Shown piece by piece: positions 20,471 through 29,700 of a stretch of DNA of 64,000 nt; the stretch's first letter is position 1, and the number at the start of each line of letters is the position of its first letter. A program made the translations under genes and the position numbers. The stretch is from Wolbachia endosymbiont of Ctenocephalides felis wCfeJ (GTDB lineage Bacteria > Pseudomonadota > Alphaproteobacteria > Rickettsiales > Anaplasmataceae). The stretch spans positions 1,003,279 through 1,067,278 of the forward strand of contig NZ_CP051157.1 of NCBI RefSeq assembly GCF_012277315.1. The letters are read 5' to 3'. The notes under the pieces are model-generated. The model did not search any database. It was not told the DNA's origin and saw nothing but the letters and a program-made list of their open reading frames with translations.

Positions 20471-20499
20471 ACTATTACCTTCAACAACCTTATAGCTAT

Positions 20500-20775
20500 T
20501 GTTACCAGTGGTCACTCTACACAGATTAACATGAAATTTCTCCTAAATGTTAATGTTAAACTTCGAATTTTTTACGATGAAGGTGGTTTTTATGCTACCA
20601 AATTCGCAAGGTTCATTTCCTGGTATTTTTAGGCACATTACAGCGGTAGTTGTAAAAAGATGATTAAAAGCATATAAAAAGCCTCAAATGCGATTGTAGG
20701 ATCGTCTATGCGAGACATTTTTTTAGTTACATTCATAAAGTTTAAAAAAATAAGATTTATTAGCATAATACACGC
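20500..20775 (-). repeat. Dispersed leader repeat (copy A)
   Basis: Read on the minus strand, this stretch aligns along most of its length with 53770-54180. Shared anchors are ATGCTAATAAATCTTA, CTACAATCGCATTTGAGGC, ACAACTACCGCTGTAA and, next to the start codon, GTGACCACTGGTAACAATAG. Here it precedes the 19217 gene; the other copy precedes the HTH regulator. It includes a six-codon mini-ORF with an AGGAG site whose TGA overlaps the in-frame GTG at 20515, a possible leader peptide. The rest of 20516-20950 shows no gene. Confidence 0.6.
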
Positions 20776-20975
20776 ATATTGGAAAAGTTCAAATTTAATA
20801 ATCAACCCATATATACTACGGATATGGGAGCTACATACTTTGGAGACTCTCTTAACCTCTTGCCTCAATTACCAGATAATATCTTGCTGCATCCGCTTTG
20901 AGGTTTTTAGAAAAAGGATGCTCAAATGTATGCTAAAACGAGTAAAAACTTACAGCATGCACTCAACAATTTGAA

Positions 20976-22126
20976 TTACACCTTCAATTCTTGTTTAGAA
21001 TGTTCATTGGCAGATTCAACAAAGAGCTTTTGGCTAACTTTTCCGATACCATAACCTACCAATGCACCAGCTACTGCAGATACAACAAATACCACAATAG
21101 CAGCAACAATAGGAGTTAAAGCAGCAGCACCTGCAAGATATGCTATGCCTAATCCTAACAGTAAGCCAGCGGAAGCGGTTATAATATGTAACTTACTACC
21201 TTTTGTACTATGTGGGTTATGTGGTTGCACATTTGATATAGAGGAAACTTCTTTTTTTTCGTTTATAAATTTAACTATGTCTAAGTGACCATTTCCAGCA
21301 GCTAAATGTAAAGCAGTGCCGCCGTTAGCGTTTGCTTTATTAACATCAGCCCCTTTCTTTACAAGGTATTTAACTATGTCTAAATGGCCACCAAAAGCAG
21401 CATAATGTAAAATAGTGCCGCCGTTAGCGTTTGCTTTATTAACATCAACCTTTTTTTCGCCTACAAAATATTTAACTATGTCTAAGTGGCCATTTAAAGC
21501 AGCTAAATGTAAAGCAGTGCAGCCGTAATTATTTGCTATATTAACATCAGCCCCTTTCTTTACAAGGTATTTAACTGTATCTAAGTGGCCATTTAAAGCA
21601 GCAAAATGTAAAGCAGTGTGGCCGTTAATATTTGCTTTATTAACATTAACCCCTTTATCTATAAGGTCTCTAACTGTATCTAAATGGCCGTTGTAAGCAG
21701 CGCAATGTAAAGCAGTTTCGTTGTTAACATTTGCTTGATTAACGTCAACCCCTTTTTCATCTATAAGGTATCTAACTGTATCTAGGTGGCCATTGTAAGC
21801 AGCCCAATGTAAAGCAGTTTTGCCGTTAATATTTGCTTGATTAAAATCAACCCCTTTTTCATCTACAAGGTATTTAACTGTATCTGAGTAGCCATTTGAA
21901 GCAACTACAACAATGTAAGCATTTCACGACTCTGACAATTGTTTATGGTGAACGATACATTGAACAGGTAGTTTTCATCAAAGCTTTCCTTTTCCCACTC
22001 CTCATGTATACCTTGATGTTGTTTTTGTAATTTTGCCTTTATTTGGTCAAGTATAGTACCCTTATTTGAGTTATTGGGCTCTAATGTATTTAGTACCTGC
22101 TTCCACTGTTCTAATGTTAAAGACAT
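20976..22126 (-). pseudogene. Frameshifted ankyrin-repeat gene with C-terminal membrane module
   Basis: Translation starts at ATG 22126 (AGAGGTAGCT before it) with the domain MSLTLEQWKQVLNTLEP, also found in the 23733 and 38116 genes, and stops at 21905. Shifting frame there opens a continuous reading of about seven ankyrin repeats (HLDTVKYLV..GADVNKAN units) that runs without a stop to 20976. It ends in two glycine-rich membrane helices (IITASAGLLLGLGIAYLAGA and IVAAIVVFVVSAVAGALVG). Compared with the intact paralogue at 38330, about 4 bp are missing at the break. The ankyrin part has no start codon of its own before 21230, so the product is probably lost. Confidence 0.85.
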
Positions 22127-22453
22127 AGCTACCTCTATCCTAGAATATAATTTAACCATAAATATTTTAGTGGAGAAAGTCAAGGTTCATATATTCTTAT
22201 ACTTTACGTAGTAATCCGCTAGAATTTAATTAAGTAACACACTGAATAATTAGTGTCACAAAGAATTGGACTATTTATTCCTTCAAAAATCTAAAAAAGT
22301 CCATATATTTACTAGAACTTGTTGGTGAAAATAGAAGTTTGAAGTTGTGGCAAAGTTAAGCAAATTGGTTCGTGTCTAGATGTGGTAGAAGTAGGGTAAT
22401 CAAGATAAATTCCATAATTAAGCTAGCTGTATAGACTTCTTAAATTACTAAAT
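22127..22453. other. Intergenic, no gene seen
   Basis: The region contains the upstream sequence of the frameshifted ankyrin gene and the downstream end of the next ankyrin gene. No ORF, strong hairpin or repeat stands out. Confidence 0.5.
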
Positions 22454-23733
22454 CTACATTTGCATACCTTGTTTTTTCGCTACAGACTCTACATGTACAT
22501 CACTTCCTAGGGACTGAGATATATCTTCTTCATTCATAGTTTGTATTGCTGCTTTTCTCAAATTTTTTAAGTCCTCATTACTTAAATACTCAGCAATCTG
22601 TAAATGAGCAGAACCTCCCTTACTCAAGCCATCAAAGTGTTTAATGACTATTTCACCTATATTTAAAGCTTCTACTCTTTGTTTTGCTGTTTTGAATAAA
22701 TAGTCTAGATCATTGCCGTATATAGGAAATTTATTGTGATAGTCACTTCTTTCTAATACTTTGGTGAATTGTTCATTCCGCATATAGCATGCTAGCTTAT
22801 CAATACTACTGCTTAGCAAAATACTGTAAAACGTCACATCTCCAGCAACTTTTTCTTCTTTCATTTTTTTCACTTCATTTAGACATTTATCCCAATATTC
22901 CGAAATTTTTCTATGTTCTATTAGATAATCTGGCTTTTGTGCCTCAGAACCCTTTAGCTTAATTTCATGTGCTATTAAAAACTCTGCTATATCTAATTCA
23001 TCTAATAGAGCAGCCAAATGTAAAGCTGTTAAGTCATTGTTATTTGTTTGATCAACATCAACCTTTCTTTGCTCTACTAGGTATTTAACTACATCTAAGT
23101 GGCCATTTGAAGCGGCCCAATGTAAAGCAGTATCACCATGGTTATCTACTTGATTAACATCAATATTTCTTTGTTCTACTAGGTATTTAACTGTATCTAA
23201 ACGGCCATTTAAAGCAGCAACGTGTAAAGCAGTAAAGCCATAGTTATCTACTTGATTAACATCAACACTTTTTTGTTCTACTAGATATTTAATTGTATTT
23301 AATTGGTTATTTTTAGCGGCAAAATGTAAAGCTGTTAAGCCATCGTTATTTGTTCGATTAATATCAGCTCCTTTTTGTTCTACAAGATATTGAACTGTAT
23401 CTAACTGACCATTTTCAGCAGCCCAATGTAAAGCAGTGCGGCCGTATCTGTTCGCTTTATTGATATCAACATTTTTTTGTTCTACAAGGCATTTAATTGT
23501 ATCTAAGTGGCCATATGCAACAAAGTACATCTCATATCAATTTGGTAGTGTAGTGTATGCAACAATACGTTGAACAGGTGGTTCACATCAAAGCCTTTTC
23601 GTTTCCACTTTTGATATGTGTCAAAGCATTGCTCTTTTAATTTCGCTTTTATCTGTTCAAGTACATCGCCTGGGTTATTGTTGAATTCTACTGCATTTAA
23701 TATTTCTTTCCACTGTTCCAGCGTTAAAGCCAT
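22454..23733 (-). pseudogene. Ankyrin-repeat protein with PRANC-like C-terminus, 13-bp frameshift deletion
   Basis: The ATG at 23733 starts MALTLEQWKEILNAVEFNNN, nearly identical to the 38116 gene. The frame breaks near 23510, where ATGGC(TGCTTTGAATGGC)CAC of the paralogue has become ATGGCCAC, a 13-bp deletion between ATGGC direct repeats. The downstream frame (from 23530) holds about six ankyrin repeats and then EISEYWDKC-like, FPIYGNDLDYLFK and LQIAEYLSNEDLKNLRKAAI. That is the layout of a PRANC domain, an F-box-like module known from poxvirus ankyrin proteins, Nasonia and Wolbachia. An internal start might still give a 358-residue ANK-PRANC protein without the N-terminal domain. Confidence 0.85.
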
Positions 23734-23895
23734 ATCTTCCTCTATTAAAGTCTATGGAGTCTTAATACCATACATTTTTAAAATAAGAAAATTGTAAGTT
23801 GAGTAGGTAGGTGTTCCAATTAATATAATACAACAAGCAACCGACTTACAGGATCTTCAGGCTATTTGAAAGACCATATTTTTGGGAAGCTTCTG

Positions 23896-23967
23896 TTAAG
23901 AGTTCAATGTATTATCAAAAATAATAATAAGAAGTACAATCAGTAGTGTTATAAAAAAGACCATCAT
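23896..23967 (-). CDS. Very small hydrophobic peptide (23 aa) with a strong ribosome-binding site
   Basis: On the minus strand AAGGAGGT stands at ideal distance before ATG-ATG. The frame encodes MMVFFITLLIVLLIIIF followed by DNTLNS and TAA, a single membrane span with a short polar tail. The Shine-Dalgarno is one of the best in the window. It lies alone between the ankyrin pseudogene and the 24312 gene. Size and layout resemble small membrane proteins and type I toxin peptides, but no antisense RNA can be claimed. It could also be chance. Confidence 0.5.
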   Translation of the reverse strand: MMVFFITLLIVLLIIIFDNTLNS

Positions 23968-24203
23968 AAAAACCTCCTTCTTTCACACTTACCTAGTTCT
24001 GATGGTACAAGATTGCGCCTCGTACCTTAGCCACTTAATACACCATCACTAGAAAGCTGTCAATCCATAATAAAATAACTAATTTTACAAGTTAAAATGT
24101 ATATCTCGAAAATAAGCACCCAAATAGGTCTTCTCACTATATTAGCCCATTAAAACCAAACTTTTCTGCTATTTCTCTCCATAATGCTAAACTTACAATT
24201 TTG

Positions 24204-24311
24204 AAAAAATTTGTTGCATATCACAATATTTGTGCTATAGATAATGAGTTTACATAATTTAGTAATGATTATTGTAAAGTTAAAGAACTATTGTTATTTT
24301 TTGGAGGATTT
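24204..24311 (+). promoter_or_regulatory. Conserved effector upstream block (copy 1)
   Basis: The block with TTGTTGCAT...ATATTTGTGCTATAGATAATG...TTTACATAATTTA...GGAGG aligns with the sequences just upstream of 36487 (plus) and 33774 (minus). TTGCAT (24214-24219) and TATAGA after 16 bp could be the promoter. GGAGGATTTATG gives the start of the next gene. Confidence 0.6.
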
Positions 24312-24548
24312 ATGGGTCAAGGCCAGTCTAGAGGAGGAAATATAGCAGGAACATCGGCGATAGCAGGGGCAATAATTGCAACAGTGGGATTACCAGTGAT
24401 TGGAGGAGTGGTAGGAGTCGTAGGGGTAGTGGTAGGAGCAACGATAGCTGGATTCGATTCTGGATATCGTCATGTAGAGGTTGTGAGTGCGGAAGAGAGA
24501 GTACGAAGAGACACCCATACCTTTCAGGTTATTCACGTGCGCGTGTAA
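24312..24548 (+). CDS. Short glycine-rich hydrophobic protein, likely N-terminal part of the split 24566 gene
   Basis: The ATG at 24312 follows GGAGG. The 78-residue product begins MGQGQSRGGNIAGTSAIAG and continues with a glycine-zipper-like membrane segment (IIATVGLPVIGGVVGVVGVV), then AGFDSGYRH and a charged end. In the frame of the following gene, the sequence before its ATG reads YLSGYSRARVTQQYRRMYQIDF, which aligns with RAQRKKCNIQCYEKQQ of the 47834 protein. The homologous protein therefore extends upstream of 24566, and these two frames were probably one gene split by a shift near 24500. Glycine zippers insert into membranes. Confidence 0.6.
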   Translation: MGQGQSRGGNIAGTSAIAGAIIATVGLPVIGGVVGVVGVVVGATIAGFDSGYRHVEVVSAEERVRRDTHTFQVIHVRV

Positions 24549-24565
24549 CACAACAGTATAGAAGG

Positions 24566-25360
24566 ATGTATCAAATAGACTTTTGTCGAGAACAACAGGA
24601 AGCATATTTGCACTTGTCACAATTCGTATCAAATAATTTTCAGGATGCATCAATTCAACCAGTAAAACAAAGCCTCTATTCGCCTTCTTTTGAGGAACTA
24701 GGAATTAAAATGGATGGTAAGTGTACTGCTGTTACTCGTGGATTTTCCCAGGGTTTGTTTCTTAATCAACACAAATTACTTTCGAATAACACCTCAGCAA
24801 GGCTTTATGAACATGTAGCTCAAGGTAAGCAGGTATCTAAAAAAGAAGCTTTAGCTTTTAGTAAATTGTTTGATGGTTTCAAACAACAGTTAGATTCTCG
24901 TATGAGCAGTCTACCTTCAAACTTAATTTGCACTAAGGGCTATAAAACGCTTGGTGATCTATCGAATTATATAACTGGAGTTAAGGGTGATTTTGCTATT
25001 CACTTAGTAACAAATAATCACGTTGTTGCAATTTATAGAACAGGTGATAATTATGCTTATTTCGATTGTAATACAGCGTTTGTTTCCGGATTAAAAAGCG
25101 TTGACCAGCTTATGCAAGTTGTAAAAAAAGGGGTAAAGTCTGCTAAACATAAAGTAGGGAAAAAAGGCTTTCTTGTTGAGCACTTTGATGTTGATAGAGC
25201 TAACAGTCAATTATCCAGTAAAGGAAATGAACTGACTGCCAGTGATGGTCAGCAAAAAAGTCAATCATTAGAAGCTACTGATAAAGCAAACAATAATCCT
25301 GTGTCTTATTTGAATGGTATCACGATAAGTGATCAACTAGAAAGGTCTATAAACCATTAG
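24566..25360 (+). CDS. C58/YopT-like cysteine protease domain protein (short form)
   Basis: The 264 residues match the C-terminal block of the 30934 and 47834 proteins. The probable triad is Cys53 in DGKCTAVTRG, His152 in NNHVVAIYR and Asp167 in YAYFD. The His-Asp spacing of 15 and Cys-His spacing of about 100 are like YopT/AvrPphB (C58) proteases, which cleave host targets such as prenylated GTPases or kinases. The middle region of the longer paralogues is missing, but the end ITISDQLERSINH resembles their tails VTVDEHLNRAHGH and VTVDKQLKRSPGH. The ATG is probably not the original start (see 24312). Protease identity is inferred from motifs only. Confidence 0.75.
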   Translation: MYQIDFCREQQEAYLHLSQFVSNNFQDASIQPVKQSLYSPSFEELGIKMDGKCTAVTRGFSQGLFLNQHKLLSNNTSARLYEHVAQGKQVSKKEALAFSKLFDGFKQQLDSRMSSLPSNLICTKGYKTLGDLSNYITGVKGDFAIHLVTNNHVVAIYRTGDNYAYFDCNTAFVSGLKSVDQLMQVVKKGVKSAKHKVGKKGFLVEHFDVDRANSQLSSKGNELTASDGQQKSQSLEATDKANNNPVSYLNGITISDQLERSINH

Positions 25361-25399
25361 TCTGTTTCTTTCTAAGTAACAAATGCTTCGTCTACAGAA

Positions 25400-25442
25400 A
25401 GACTGGTTGTTTTTGAGATAATATCAATAAAAACACCAGTCT
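25400..25442 (+). terminator. Strong hairpin after the protease-domain gene
   Basis: AGACTGGTTGTTTTT pairs with AAAAACACCAGTCT (one bulge) around a 14-nt loop, 40 nt after the stop codon. There is no clean T run afterwards, so it may act as a weak terminator or an RNA-stability element. Confidence 0.5.
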
Positions 25443-25530
25443 TAAGTAGGTTTTATTAGCTTCAATTTTTTCCTTTTAGGATTTATGTTTTTGGGTAAGT
25501 ATTGCTACCTGATGTGTTTTTTGTATCTGA

Positions 25531-25671
25531 TCAGCCAGTGGCGTCAGCTTAAGAGCCTACGTCAGCAAACTCGCCTAAAGCCATGATGGCGCTTGGAATG
25601 CTCTACCTTATCGCAACTATAGAGAGAACACAATCACTGGCATTTTTACTTAAGTTGACACCATTGGCTGA
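25531..25671. repeat. Inverted-repeat mini-element
   Basis: Left TCAGCCAGTGGCGTCAGCTT (25531-25553 with AAG) and right CTTAAGTTGACACCATTGGC (25649-25671 with TGA) match as inverted repeats at 20 of 23 positions and enclose about 95 bp without a gene. A 39-bp copy of the left end, extended to TTTGCTAACG..., lies at 59481-59519. This looks like a small non-autonomous element or the remains of an insertion sequence. Nothing else is seen in 25443-25885. Confidence 0.6.
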
Positions 25672-25885
25672 ATAGATACCGAAAAAGTTGAAGATGTGAA
25701 ACAATCTGCTATCCAATTTTTTGTGAATACAGTACGGTAAAACGTTCCCAAAAGTCTATATAGGACAATTTCTTCAAAAATTCTTTAAGCTGTTAACCTA
25801 ACACCGCTATAAAGTTTCAAATACTTCTGCGCTATATTAACATGGAAGCAAAATACCTCCTCACTATAGGTAGAGACCTTTACGT

Positions 25886-26440
25886 TTAAATCCTTTCCAT
25901 TGGCAATTTAACTGTGCCTGCAACTTCACGTAAGACTCGTAATGGATTAACTCCTGGAATATCTGTAAGATATGTTGCACCACACTCCCCATCAATCTCA
26001 AGCTTACCTTCATCATCTCCATAACCAGCAAGTATTTTTTTCTTTACTTCCTCAATTTGGCTTGCTTTACTATAATTCATGTATATAAGAGCACCTATAG
26101 TTACCACTATTGCAGCAGCTAGCAGACCAGTAAATACAGGATTAGTCATTGCAAGTGCATATAATCCTTTAACTCCTGCCACCATACCAGCATAAGATGA
26201 CTGTGCTGTTGTATTAACAAAACCTGCATAAGCTGGACTAGTAAAGTAAGCAGCTGTGAGTGCTGCAACTGAAATTGTACCAACAATAACTGCAGTTGTT
26301 TTTAATGGATGGTGACACACATATTGCCAATTTGCATCAATAATCCCCTTAATCGTATTCGAAAACCCTTCATCAGAACCTTTGTATCCTTTTTTCCAAG
26401 CTCTAGTAAAAGAATCTTGCCCTAAAACATCCACTGGCAC
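25886..26440 (-). CDS. Hypothetical membrane protein
   Basis: The 184-residue protein starts at GTG 26440 with TAGGAG five bases upstream. It has a soluble N-terminus (LGQDSFTRAWKKGYKGSDEGF) and three likely membrane helices (TTAVIVGTISVAALTAAYF, a weaker AGMVAGVKGLYALAM, and VFTGLLAAAIVVTIGALIYM). A soluble C-terminus ends in GDDEGKLEIDGECGA and a hydrophobic tail. No family recognised. It follows the large DEAD-box-like membrane protein on the same strand (about 120 nt after its displaced end), so the two may form a membrane-associated pair. Confidence 0.75.
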   Translation of the reverse strand: MPVDVLGQDSFTRAWKKGYKGSDEGFSNTIKGIIDANWQYVCHHPLKTTAVIVGTISVAALTAAYFTSPAYAGFVNTTAQSSYAGMVAGVKGLYALAMTNPVFTGLLAAAIVVTIGALIYMNYSKASQIEEVKKKILAGYGDDEGKLEIDGECGATYLTDIPGVNPLRVLREVAGTVKLPMERI

Positions 26441-26556
26441 ACTCTACTCCTAAGATAGAATATTAAAACTTTATTCAAAAGGTAGTGTATAGTAAAAAAA
26501 CAACCTGTCAAGCGGGTGAATCCACTAACATAGCCTATATTCTATAACTTAGTACT

Positions 26557-26796
26557 TCATCCTCCGTATACAAATTTAAATCCTCCATCTTCATATACCT
26601 TTCCACTAAGTGATTTTACTATGGGATTAACAAATTTAGTACTTGGTGAAAGGATATCTTTAGTAGTAAGAGGTTTGACGTTTTTATTCAAGTCATTTTT
26701 AACTTGACTTTCCACATTAGCAATATTCTTGACAACTTTCTTGTCCTTTTCTGGACTGTTGCTGCACCAAAATTGAAGACAAATTAGTAGCGGCAA
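26557..26796 (-). pseudogene. Displaced C-terminus of the 26717 gene
   Basis: This frame overlaps the end of the 26717 gene by 80 nt. Where that gene reads ILVQQQSRKGQESC and stops, this frame gives SNSPEKDKKVVKNIANVESQ and continues 60 residues to FKFVYGG. The two join smoothly, suggesting a one-base shift near 26752-26765 that removed the original C-terminus. It has no plausible start of its own. Confidence 0.55.
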
Positions 26797-29700
26797 CCAT
26801 ATTAGCTGCTTCTCTCACACACTTGACTTCATCTTGTTTACTAAATAGATCTAGTTCATTAACTGCAGAACACGATTCATTTTGAATATTGCCATCAAAT
26901 AAAAACTCCCTGAACTTTTCTGGATAACAAATGGTTAATGTTACAAGTGCTATACTTACTACGGTAGAACCTATTGGAGTAACAAACCCAAGTAGGTATG
27001 GGAATAAAAGCACAACGATAATATATCTTGCTAAACAATTTAATCTTGCAAAAAATAACAATTTAGGATGTTCAGAACGAAGTCTATTGTAAGACTTGCT
27101 AAGTGTTTCTTGGCTATATACAACTCTGATATTAAACAAATGGTGATCAGTTTTTAACCTTGGCTCATCAACATTAATCAATTCATTCACGCTATGGTAA
27201 TAAGCTTGGCACTTAGTAACCTCTTTGTTAATATCGGTTATCCATTTTACAATTTTACAAAGATTAGTATCCTGGTAAGTATTGCCTTGACAGTATTTTC
27301 TTACTAATTCTTCGCGTTTTAATTCCTTTAAATCATTTTTGAAATTGATAATTTTCCCCCGCTTTTCTTCATTACCTATTTCATCAGGATAAATTGCATT
27401 TAGCGTTGTTAACAAATGGCTATCACCTTCTTTCTTTAGCAAGAATGGAGAAAACAACTTATCTAGTGCGTTAATATAAATTTTATTTTGAAAAAGATCT
27501 ACTATTTTTTCCATACACTCAGAATGGTTGGAAATATAGTAAGACTTGCTTTTGCAATCTTGATGAGTGTCTTCAGCTGCTTCAAAAGCTTTATAAAGGA
27601 TTTTTTCAGACCTTAATACGGTCTCAAGGCTATAGTTTTTTATTATATGAGCATATGTTAATACATTTTGTCCATCGTTTTTTTCATTCAAAGTACATGA
27701 TTTAACCATAAAAATTACATAATCGAAAGCAAACCATATGTAGTAAACAGCTTTGAATATGATACTCGTAGCAAAAAAAATTCCCCTGTTCATAAGGGAT
27801 AATTTTCCATTGTTTTTTATCCTATCCTCACACGAGCAAAGATATTTTTCTGCACTTTTTAAAATCTCACGTAAATCCTTTTCTGTCTTTTTAGTGTCAA
27901 AATCATTTATATCATGCACTTTTTCATATGCTTTACTTACTTTATCTTCACAGAAGTCCTTTAATTTTTGTGCATCAATGTTTCCCAATGCATCTATATT
28001 TTCACTAATATAAGCCTCTATTTTTTCTCCGAGCTCAACTCCCATTCTACTCTTTATTAGCTTATTATATCTGTTGGCAGCAGGAAATAAAAGCTTCTTA
28101 CAGAAATCCCGCGGTGCATTGTTTAACTTTGCTAAAACCTTGTTTATAAACAGTTCAGCTCCTTTGCCTGCAGCTGCAAAAAACCACGGTTGCCTACTAA
28201 CATTGAATTCTCTATTTCTTCCAAGATTTTGTAGAACTTCAGCTGGGTTATTAAACTGACTAGTCGAATCTACAAATATCGATGCAATATGATTATACTC
28301 ACTATCAAATCCACGACCTTTTGATCCATCCACAATTGTTGTTAACGCATGCTTAGCTAATGCATTTAAGTCACTCTGATCATAACTACAATAGTCAGCC
28401 TTACACTTATCTTTGCCAGGCGTAATTTCATAGTCGTATAATCTAAAAAAAGGTCTCCCCTCATCAATACCAAGATTATTTTTCCCCATTCTTGCAAAAA
28501 TACATTTATTTTTTTCACAGAAATCGTTGAGATCATGTAATGTACCGTTTTCCTTTTCTATCAGATCATGTAACTCTTTACTTAAGTGCCAGTTATCCAC
28601 TATCAGCCTATATTGCTTATCGTTACTTCGAGCTAATGCCTTAATAGTTGTCTTTATTTGTGGTAAAAGTTTGTCTATAGCAAATTGCTCACTAAACCCC
28701 CTTTCCTTTAAAAAATTTATAATGTGATTGCTAGAAGTGATAGCATTACTTCTCACATCTTTTACTAACTCATCTAGGTTATCTCTTCTTTGTTTATCCA
28801 AAGCAATATTGTCGTGCTTTGTTAAATATGATAACGTAAGGTCGATTATTGAATGCATTACTCTGTACTTTAAATATTTAGCGGTATTACTAAAATCCAC
28901 TTTTTCTTTTAACTCAGATATCTGCTCTTGTGTTAGACCTGGGTGTTGCTTTTTGATGCAGTTTATAAAGTTTGATTGACGTAACTGGAGTCTGTAATCT
29001 CGGTACAGTGCTCCCTCAGGTTTAAATTTATCGTAAACTTTATAACGAGTATATATTTTACCATCTTCACGTACTAAATTATCATTAAGATGCTCATATA
29101 TTTTATTACCTTTACTTACTGATCTACCATTGCCTTGTAACGCAAAATTAAGATTTATTATACTATCTATATCATCTACTAAAATTAGAGCGTTTTCTCC
29201 AATCGGGCTTTGTATATTCCACCTTACCGATGTTAACAAGTCATCAGTATCAACAAGTTTATTATAGTTAAAAATCTCCTCGCACTCTTCAACATATCCA
29301 TGTGCTGGACTAGATTTTTCTTTATCAACTAAATTGGCTAGATTAGCGGCAAATCTTGAGAATAATGCCTTTACCCCTACACCAGTAATCTTTCCAATCA
29401 AAAACAAGAGCGGTATTATTATTACAACATGAAAAATAAGCGAAGAAACTATATCTGCTAAGAAGAAAATCAAGAAAGAATTCAACCAATGATTTGTAAT
29501 AAGACCAATTTTTGTAGTCCATGCAATAACATGATTCCTTACAACAGGAAATAACGTATACAAAGATACAGAATAAACGGCAACATTGATTACTAACGCC
29601 TGAATAAATTTTTCTTTTCTATTAGTCTTTGTAATAACACCCTCTGTTCTAACAACGTTTGCGATGCAACGTCTGCTTGATCTAATAGGGCTGATAATTT

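Noticed and set aside
20638-20974. Two overlapping frames between the 19217 gene and the ankyrin pseudogene
   Set aside because: They lie over the dispersed leader repeat and lack ribosome-binding sites.
25855-25885. Strong AGGAGG on the minus strand
   Set aside because: The nearest ATG is 12 bases away and is followed by a stop after three codons.
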